The notes beneath the pieces are model-generated. The model ran no database searches, was not told where the DNA came from, and saw only the letters and a list, made by a program, of their open reading frames with translations. 64,000 bases of DNA. Source: Patiria pectinifera (taxonomy: Eukaryota > Echinodermata > Asteroidea > Valvatida > Asterinidae). This document shows, in pieces, positions 57,201 to 64,000 of this stretch; positions within the stretch are counted from its first letter, which is position 1, and each line of letters begins with the position of its first letter. Location: positions 16,144,699 through 16,208,698 of the forward strand of contig CM057133.1 of NCBI GenBank assembly GCA_029964075.1. The letters run 5' to 3'. Both the position numbers and the translations under genes were made by a program.

Positions 57201-60127
57201 ATTGCATTTCATTCACGGTACACTTTTCTACTGAAAGAAAGATGTCCATGAACCCTCTTTCCTCGACCCACCAAGGGTTTTGGAGGACTTTGCAGGATTT
57301 AGAAAGAGAAAGCCCAATCATCATCCCTTCTCATTGGACTCAAAAGTTAGGGGGCAAAAAATTTGCCAATCGGTTACCTGCAAAGCGGACGATATTTTTT
57401 TAGGATCAGGAAGGTTCGTTTACAAAGAGGATGACATGATGAGGATTAAAATGGTGGCATGGGTGGCTTGTGCTTAAAGCGCTCGCCTCTCACCAAGGTG
57501 ACCACGATTCGAATCCTGGCCACGGATCACATGTGAGTAGAGTTGTGCGTTGGTTCTCTCCTGTGCCACGAGGGTTTTTCTCTGGGCCCCCCGGTTTTCC
57601 TCCCTCCGCTTGTGCGTAAAGCGCTCGCCTCTCACCAAGGTGACCACGGTTCGAATCCTGGCCGCGGATCGCATGTGAGTAGAGTTGTGCGTTGGTTCTC
57701 TCCTGTGCCACGAGGGTTTTTCTCTGGGCCTTCAGTTTTCCTCCCTCCGGAAAAATCAAACACTTTCGATCTCAGGCTGTGATGCTCCGTTTATATATGG
57801 GTCGATGTGGCCGGCAGCCATAGGCGCCTTTACGTGCCAGCGGCCCGACCATGTTGAAGCCGTGTCCTTCGCAGTTCAGCATACCAGCTGCGAGTAAGGA
57901 TGATAAGCCTCCCAAATTATTATTAAAATACATCGAATCATGGGCATAATGCAATTGTCGTCTTTTTTGGATTCAGGTATTGGCGGAGATCCCTTCAATG
58001 GAACCAACTTCATCGATTGCCTGGAAGTGTTCCTGAAGGACCCAGACACCGATGGCATCGTTCTGATCGGGGAGATTGGGGGCGGGGCTGAGGAGAAAGC
58101 TGCCGAATACCTGAAGGAAAACAACACGGTGAGTTGTGGAAAGGGGAATTAAAATTAAAAAGAAAAGACACGGATGTGAATTTAGCACTAAAAGTACTCA
58201 ATGTTGAGCTTTTACAAAACGTAGTTAGGACAAATGGTCGGGTGCGTGGAAGAAGGTCGTAAGGGAGAAAAATGGGTCAAAAGGTCAAATTCAGGTTTTT
58301 CTGGTTATCAATAGAGCATGAAAATATATTTCATTTGATACACATGTCTCAAGGGGCTACGTCATTCTGACGTAATTAACAGTAAACAAAAGTGGTAAGG
58401 AGGTTTTTTTATTATTTGTGCCTGGCAAATGGTCGTAAGCGTGTAATTCTAATGTAACAAAAAATTGTTCCAAGTGCGCTAACGTCCCACTGGATGGGTA
58501 TGCAAAGCCAATTTTGTTCCCGGCAAAAGGCCGTAAGGATTTAGCATGCCGCTTGAGCGTGCGTTTAAGGCTTGGGAAGTTCCCGGTTAAAGGTCGTTAG
58601 CATAAAATTGAAATAACTTCACAATTGAGTAATATTTTGACATAAAAATGCACAATATTGTTTTAATTATTAACAAATTTCATCAGTCACAATTTCAACC
58701 TTGTGTGATTTTTAATTTAGAAATGGGAGCACAGAACCTTTCAACTCGATTATCTTCAAAAGTGCTCATCTCCAAAAAATTTTGTTTCTCGTTTACAGGG
58801 AGAAAACCGTAAGCCAGTGGTGTCCTTCATTGCCGGTATAACCGCACCCCCGGGCAGGCGGATGGGCCATGCCGGTGCCATCATCGCCGGGGGTAAGGGC
58901 GGGGCCGAACATAAGATTGAGGCATTAAAAGATGCCGGCGTCCGCGTCACGATGTCCCCGGCTCAGATGGGGACCACTATGCTAAAGGTGAGGTCTCCGG
59001 TGGTACAAGCAGTGCAGTAGTCTGAATACAGGCTCAGTATCTGACACTCCCATTAAAGAGTTTTAGAACGGCTATCATATTCTTGTCTTATTGACCTGAA
59101 ATACAGGTCAACCAATGTAAATATCCATACATGTACTTCCACATACATGTATGACATGAAATGTACATGTATGTACAGTCGAATCTCGTTAGTACAAACT
59201 CTGTTAATACAAAATTCTGGTTATAACAAACATAGAGCCTTAGTCCCGACTGTGCATTTATGTACACAATGAATGGGACTGATGTTTCTCTTAATACAAA
59301 ATTCCGATATAACAAACAATTTGCCTAGGTCCGAACGACTTTGTAATAACGAGACTCGACTGTAATTGTATTATCGTATGGACCTTTATGAACAATCTGA
59401 ACAGCAACTTCCAAGATTTGATTTTTGAGGTTAGGTTTTTATCAGGTACCCGAGTACCCGAATACCCCAAGTCTTGGCAGTTGAATTTATTTGGGAAAGA
59501 ATGTCGCATCTTGACTCCACTTCAGCGGTTGTGTACAAAGTCTCTAGAGAGTCAGTAAAAATTTGTAGTAAAGTATTTCCTAACAAAATTGGAAATGTTT
59601 CTCAGTCCTAAATTCATTTCTTATCTAAAAAAAATTTGCAATGACTGACCCTTATTGCGATGAAATATGAAGAAAAAAGTGGCGTCAGGCTGAGGTAAAG
59701 GGGATGAACCTGTATTTACAGGAACGGAGTGCCCATCTCTCTTTCGTAGGGATTGGGCCAGACTCGAGTCCATGAAATGCTGCTGTTGGGGGATCGCCAC
59801 ACCTCCTCCACAGCGAGTCTGTTACCTTCCCAGCATTTGAATTATGCCGGTACCCATTCAACGCCTGGGTTGAGAGGAGTAATTGAGGTAAAGCGCCTTG
59901 CCCAAGGGCACAACACGCATGGCCACGGCGGGGCTCGAACCCACAATCTCATGATCATGAATCCTGTGCTCTACCGCTAGACCACACGTGCCCACGGTTG
60001 AAACATTCTTTCCTTTATTTGACCCACTAATTTGATAATTTTGAGCTTGTAAATTTCCTTTTTAACAGGAGTCCTTTCATTCTTTCTGTATCTCTTTCAG
60101 GAAATGGAGAAGACGGGTAAAGTCTGA
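51224..60127 (+). CDS. SUCLG1: Succinate-CoA ligase alpha subunit, mitochondrial
   Basis: The alpha subunit of the citric-acid-cycle enzyme that interconverts succinyl-CoA and succinate with ADP/GDP phosphorylation, in the mitochondrial matrix. Eight coding exons: 51224-51260, 52661-52770, 52860-52976, 54795-55007, 56184-56325, 57977-58128, 58799-58987, 60101-60127. Phases agree; 987 nt, about 328 residues. The first ~35 residues are basic, Ser/Arg-rich and lack acids, as expected of a transit peptide. Then come the CoA-binding GITGKQG (residues 44-50), [31 protein letters not shown] and [36 protein letters not shown] and [17 protein letters not shown] with the phosphorylated histidine H281. 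The C terminus ends EMEKTGKV. The intron after exon 3 uses a GC donor (GAG|GCAAGT). Exon 2 has a second in-frame acceptor 21 nt downstream. Confidence 0.95.
51715..52203. repeat. ~490-bp foldback in SUCLG1 intron 1
   Basis: Arms of ~235 bp: CCAATTTACTGGACTACCTC on the left is mirrored by GAGGTAGTCCAGTAAATTGG on the right. Further in, TTAGGCTTAGTTTGTAGG pairs with CCTACAAACTAAGCCTAA, and ATTAGACATCTGACAAAGGC with the AGATGTCT side. Similar in build to the foldbacks in LAP3 introns but unrelated in sequence. Confidence 0.82.
53000..53287 (-). repeat. tRNA-derived SINE
   Basis: On the minus strand: A box TGGCCTAGTGG (head near 53275), B box GGTTCGAGTCC (near 53216), then CCTTGGGCAAGGCACTTTGTC, CACCCAGGAGTAGACGGGTA and an ATT-rich tail near 53000. 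SUCLG1 intron 3. Confidence 0.8.
53654..53720 (+). repeat. G-rich minisatellite
   Basis: Purine-only, G-run-rich stretch with two copies of AGGGGTGGGAGTGGAGGGGG. Several runs of four or more G close together make a G-quadruplex likely on this strand. SUCLG1 intron 3. Confidence 0.75.
54235..54724 (-). mobile_element. TTAA-flanked MITE (piggyBac-like) in SUCLG1 intron 3
   Basis: 490 bp in reverse orientation, TTAA at 54231-54234 and 54725-54728. Close to the 47859 and 62938 copies but with a short deletion before the central palindrome (54535-54565). It ends 66 bp before exon 4. Confidence 0.85.
55182..55262 (+). repeat. Short tandem duplication
   Basis: Two ~44-bp copies of GAGGTCTCTGGAGAGCTCAG...TATTACTTATGACT in SUCLG1 intron 4. 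Confidence 0.7.
55726..56083 (-). repeat. tRNA-derived SINE
   Basis: Same family as 53000-53287: B box GGTTCGAGTCC near 56010, GGGCAAGGCACTTTGTCACT, CACCCAGGAGTAAATGGGTG. Here the 3' end is complete: GCGCTATGTAAGAACCAGTT followed by ATTATTATTAT (at 55726). SUCLG1 intron 4, about 100 bp before exon 5. Confidence 0.85.
56550..56795. mobile_element. TIR MITE, second copy of the 42261 family
   Basis: Shares termini (GTGATGCGATCAAGCTAAAT) and body (GAAAAGAGCACAATCTGAGC, AAAATTATGGAAGTCGGAAC) with 42261-42498. A solo terminus of the same family (GATGCGATCGAGCTAAATGA, ~56462) lies 90 bp upstream. SUCLG1 intron 5. Confidence 0.8.
57463..57925 (+). repeat. SINE with duplicated tRNA-like head
   Basis: Two ~142-bp head units in tandem (57463-57604 and 57605-57747), each with GCTCGCCTCTCACCAAGG, B box GGTTCGAATCC or GATTCGAATCC and GTTGGTTCTCTCCTGTGCC. 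They are followed by one body and the 3' end AGCTGCGAGTAAGGATGATA...CCCAAATTATTATT. It ends 51 bp before SUCLG1 exon 6. Confidence 0.82.
59176..59362. mobile_element. Pogo/Tigger-like MITE with TA target duplication
   Basis: 187 bp, ends CAGTCGAATCTCGTTA and the mirrored TAACGAGACTCGACTG, flanked by TA (59174-59175, 59363-59364). Contains two ATACAAAATTC-type blocks. SUCLG1 intron 7. Confidence 0.88.
59740..59993 (-). repeat. tRNA-derived SINE, second family
   Basis: Minus strand: A box TGGTCTAGCGGTAG, B box GGTTCGAGCCC, then TGCCCTTGGGCAAGGCGCTT and CAACCCAGGCGTTGAATGGG. The body differs from the 53000 and 55726 family. SUCLG1 intron 7. Confidence 0.78.
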
Positions 60128-60443
60128 TGTCATGATCGCCCGTGTCAACAAACAAAAACCACCACCATGACTTAAACAAAGAGTTTCAACTTGTTTTATA
60201 ATGAGAGAGATTATTCTAGTGGTTATAATAATTACGGGAAATGGCGCCTTTAGGAGACATTCCCATAGACTTGTGTGCAAAGAAATCCAAACTTCAATGA
60301 TCCCTAACCCTAACCTAAGCTACCATCTCAAAAAGTTGTACATTTGGATATTGCCTCATGAGGAATCGATTTCAGGCTATTTGCGACAGTAAAATTATGC
60401 CTAGAAATAGGACTTGAAACATTAGCGAGGCATTGATAAGTCT

Positions 60444-60699
60444 CAAGGGCGGATCCAGAATACCAGTTTTTGGGGGTGGCCAAAAAAAAATTGGTCCCCC
60501 AAAAGTGCGTCTTTTTTGGATTCTAGATGCTCTGTGGTGCGATCTGAGGCAATTTCTGACCACTTTAACTAATTTTATTTTAGGAAAAGATGGTGGTGTA
60601 CTCATTGCCTGCTTTAATTGCGATGTCACTTAAACAAAAAAAATTGGATTCATTTTTTTGGGGGTCGCCTTGGCCCCCTTGGCCCCGGATCTGCCCTTG
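60444..60699. mobile_element. 256-bp TIR element with GGGCGGATCC ends
   Basis: The left end CAAGGGCGGATCCAG and the reverse complement of the right end CAAGGGCAGATCCGG match at 13 of 15 positions. The same GGGGCGGATCC-type end appears in array modules (7849, 18252, 19432). Target duplication not resolved. Lies just after the SUCLG1 stop codon, possibly in the 3' UTR. Confidence 0.65.
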
Positions 60700-62364
60700 A
60701 TATGTCTTCTAATCTACCTTGTCTCCCTAAAGTACAGCATTTTAGCAAAAGCGTCTTCCTAATGGCACATTTACACAAATGCTACAAACTTTCAAATCAG
60801 TGTGACTTTGGATACTGCAAAGGCCAATCTCACCATGTTTCCGGAGGGCAGCAATCAAATTGGGGAAACTGATATCAAATTAGTTTTATCAAATTAGTTT
60901 TGAACTTAAATTTCAGAATGTTGAATGCGTTTGTCAAAAGAATTATTAGCAAAACTGAGTAGCCACAATCGTAGACTACTCAATTTTGGCACTTTTTTTT
61001 TTTTGAAAGATATGTATACATTTACTTCTTTAAAATGTAAAAATAAAAATAAAATTGTTCAAATTGTTTCTTCAAAGATGAGTTTTGGGAGTACTGGGGT
61101 CGGCCAACTTACAGGTGATCTCAAGAGGCTTTAGCAGTTTCTTTCAAATTCTCTTGGAGTTTCACAAAATTTATGTGATTTCAGATTGCTTAAACTATCC
61201 ACAAGTTATATAGTATGACTGTTTTGTGTGACACCATGCCTGTTGGCTACAGACAGTCAAAAGAACCACCAATTGTCTATTATATTTGATTTTTCATAAA
61301 AGAAATTATTCAAATATTTGCTTAGGTCATGTCCTTTCAAGTTGCACGCTCAACTGAAGAAGTCCTTGTTAGAAAGAGTGAGTTCATCTTGTAGAAGATG
61401 GCACGGTGACTATGTATGCATAAAACATTCAGAGAATGGGGAATCACATCATATTTGAATAACTTGTTGATCAGTAATTACAAGTTAACTTGACATACTT
61501 ATTATTTACACTGTACAAATACATACCAGAAAAATGTGTTTTTTGCATCCTTGAATCTATGATCGTAGGAACAGCTTTGAGATGGAGATTTGATGACTGA
61601 CAACATTAAAAGTACAAACTCATGTTTTTCAGAAATGTAACTCAATTTAATTGCATTTTATTGATTTTTTGCAACCCGAGTTTGAAATGTGTGTGTGCCA
61701 CATTTTGGTTAATTTTAAGCAGGTTGGCTGTATTCTCATTGTACAAAGTAACATTATTGTACATCATTTGGATCCACTCGGACAAAAAAGGAATAAACTC
61801 AAATTGAATTTGTTCACATTATAAACACCACCAGCTGTACAAATTTCCTTGGGAACATTTCAGTAATGTGTTGTTTACAGCATCAGATAAAAACTTGTTC
61901 TTTGAATTTGGCCTTTTTTGGGACAAATTTGCTTAATTTAGAAAAAAACTTAAGCTAAAATATTTGTAGTAAATGTTTATCGACGTGCTTTGCATGGCTT
62001 ACTTATGAAATGCTTACATTGATGGATTAACAGATTTGATCCAAGTCCAGTACACTGCCTATGCTTTGACTTCAAATGGATTGGACGGGAAAATGAATTT
62101 TGACAAAATGCACATTTCCAACTTGCACTGCCTGTTAACTAAAAAAACAATACACAAGTCTTCTTTCTTAACGACAATCTAATGTTTTTGTCTGAAAATT
62201 TTAGTAATTAGAAAAAAATTTCCACAAAATTTCAAATTCTACGTTCACCTTATCTATTCTCATACTCCACAAAAAAAGATTGGGCAAACAAGCTTAATAT
62301 TTTAATCTTGCTTATTATCCTGCCTATCCGCTCCGTTCACAAGTACCCCCTCACCGGCAAAGAA
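60700..62364. other. SUCLG1 3' flank, no gene seen
   Basis: AT-rich, no coding frame above noise. AATAAA-type signals occur near 61040 and 61792, either of which could end a long SUCLG1 3' UTR. Confidence 0.4.
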
Positions 62365-62412
62365 AGTACAGTTGGGGGTGACCGAACGACGCCATCTTGC
62401 CCGACTTCAATT
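62365..62412 (-). promoter_or_regulatory. Weak candidate promoter/first exon, minus strand
   Basis: Minus strand AAGATGGCGTCG is a YY1-type start context. The frame from that ATG runs about 13 codons to CTTTGCCG|GTGAGG, a good donor sequence. The surrounding 62365-62560 is locally GC-rich. No downstream exon recognised, so this may be chance. Confidence 0.2.
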
Positions 62413-62937
62413 TTGCCGCGACGCGCGGCCGTACCATTGCGAGTACAAAGTACAAATCCCCTGGTGTACGTGCGTCACACACAAGGAACGGTGCGTGTCA
62501 ACCAGCTAAATGTCCTGCCCATGGGACGTCGTTGCTAGGTAAAAGGGCGCCCTCTTTCGTTGGCGCACGGAGCCCATAAAGGGTAAACTAAATTCTATTT
62601 TTCTCATTGGCACCACATGTTGGCTTATGTGAGCATACAGAGCCAACAAGAACATTTCGGAAAGGTCATAAAATGCCCAAGAATTGGGGTTTTCTTAAAA
62701 CAATAATTTCAAATATTTGTACAATTACATGGCTTTTGCAGTTGGTGCTTTTTACAGTATATTCCAAAAACACAAACTGAAATCTGATTACTTTCCAAAA
62801 ATAAAATACAATTAACCTACCAAATAGTTAAAGTTAGTTTTTCTCTCTCTTGTAGGCACTAGGAATATTTAGAGCATGAGCATACAGTGTTAATGAAAAA
62901 CAAATTAAGGTCATACCCATAAAATTATATCAATTAA

Positions 62938-63452
62938 AGGGAAAATACAACATTTGCAAACATCAAAAAATAAAACTACCAAATCATTTTGAAATACCTT
63001 GCTGGACTGTTAGTGAATGACAGTGTAAAGCATCCTGTAAAATCATGGCACCTGGTATACTGTCATTTTCAAAAAAAGTGGTATATTTGTATCAATTTCC
63101 AACGCTGATCGGCCGATCAGCATTGGAAAAAACGGGGTTTTTTTTCAAATACTGGCCCCAATTGACCATCGCACTTGTTTGCAATCGATTACAAACCTAT
63201 GAACGGGTACGAGCCAGCTAGACTGGTTCCCTGACCTTACAATTCCCCAATGTATGTAAACTGCTCTGTTTCTTCTTATATGGAGTCAGGGAACCAGACT
63301 ACAGGAAAATGATTGTTTTTCTTGGTTTTTATAGCATTTTCGAACCCAAAACCTCAAAAAAGTCAGTGTAACTATATTTGCTATATATTTCCAACCCCCC
63401 AATTCCATCCATTTCTGAAAATTACAGTAAAAGCAAATGATGTATATTCCCT
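62938..63452 (+). mobile_element. TTAA-flanked MITE (piggyBac-like), intergenic copy
   Basis: 515 bp, TTAA at 62934-62937 and 63453-63456. The central palindrome 63097-63128 has GATCGGCCGATC where other copies have GGTCGGCCGACC, i.e. both arms changed together. Confidence 0.85.
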
Positions 63453-63456
63453 TTAA

Positions 63457-64000
63457 CAAAATAATTTCAAAGACCTGTTTGATCACAAGGCCATTGACAA
63501 AAAACTCCTTACACACAAATGCAAATTCACAAACAAGAAAAAAAGTGCTCAAGATTTTTTTTTAGGCAAAACACAAGTGATTCATTTACAAAGATAAGGC
63601 CATTCAATCCTGCTCAAAAGGCAAATATGTACATATATACAAAATGCAACAACTACCCAAAATGGTTCGGAAGCACAACAAATGATGTTATAGAAAAACT
63701 ATTTTGCCAAAATAAAAACAAAATCTGCATTCTGCTACAAAAGTGTTCCTTAAAATACCAATTGCACCCGATGTTACTTTTTGGTGTGAGCACTTTTATA
63801 ACAAGCATCTGAATACCTCATGCAAAACAGGAAAATACGAACATCAACCTTTTTTTTTAAATTCTCATGGAATCACGCACTTCTGTGCAGTACCTCCCCC
63901 CCCCCCCAAAAAAAAAATCGTTTTCAATTATTTCAATTGACGTCAAGGTGAAAATAAATACAATCACCCCAAACACACCGGACAAGATTTTCCTTTCCAG
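63457..64000. other. AT-rich tail of the window, no gene seen
   Basis: No coding frame, splice pattern or repeat boundary recognised. A C-run/A-run (63895-63917) is the only distinctive feature. Confidence 0.4.

Noticed and set aside
57490-57759. A short protein gene with repeated AQERTNAQL-type segments
   Set aside because: It is the translation of the two tandem SINE heads.

Overview
This window is animal nuclear DNA. It has three recognisable spliced, intron-rich housekeeping genes with GT-AG (one GC-AG) introns. They are surrounded by tRNA-derived SINEs with (ATT)n tails, many short inverted-repeat (MITE or foldback) elements, and one very large composite repeat array. The gene content, the adjacency of LAP3 and MED28 (also neighbours in human) and the style of the SINEs suggest a marine invertebrate deuterostome. 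An echinoderm is my best guess; a hemichordate or amphioxus is possible. The species assignment is inference.

Layout. Positions 1-25617 are a higher-order repeat array with no credible host gene. Blocks of a ~166-bp satellite monomer alternate with longer modules that end in variable poly-G/poly-C tracts and a shared ~60-bp terminus containing a CTCGATC...GATCGAG dyad. About 4-6 kb of the array is present twice, ~10.4 kb apart (from 3777 and from 14153). A tRNA-like, Pol III-promoter-bearing module occurs three times (6180, 16589, 27241). MITEs interrupt the array, and the uninterrupted paralogous copies serve as empty sites, so their target duplications can be read directly. Fragments of the array modules continue to ~28.5 kb, and a diverged single copy of two modules lies at 29006-29400.

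Positions 30172-42181 (+) hold LAP3 (leucine aminopeptidase, M17) in 12 coding exons. It encodes about 525 residues and all metal and catalytic residues are present. Positions 45941-50997 (-) hold MED28 (Mediator head-module subunit) in four coding exons, about 174 residues. Positions 51224-60127 (+) hold SUCLG1 (succinate-CoA ligase alpha subunit, mitochondrial) in eight coding exons, about 328 residues, including one GC-AG intron. LAP3 and MED28 are convergent. MED28 and SUCLG1 are head-to-head with only 226 bp between start codons, so they probably share a bidirectional promoter. The three genes do not form a pathway.

The introns and intergenic DNA are full of short DNA-transposon derivatives. 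These include hAT-type (8-bp target duplication), Mutator-type (9-bp), TTAA-flanked piggyBac-like, TA-flanked mariner/pogo-like and Harbinger-like (TTA) elements, plus several long foldback palindromes and 11-, 17- and ~20-bp minisatellites. From 60128 to 64000 I see no convincing gene, only repeats and one weak promoter/first-exon candidate at 62365-62412. All coordinates and splice sites were read by eye from the sequence; no alignments or database searches were run.
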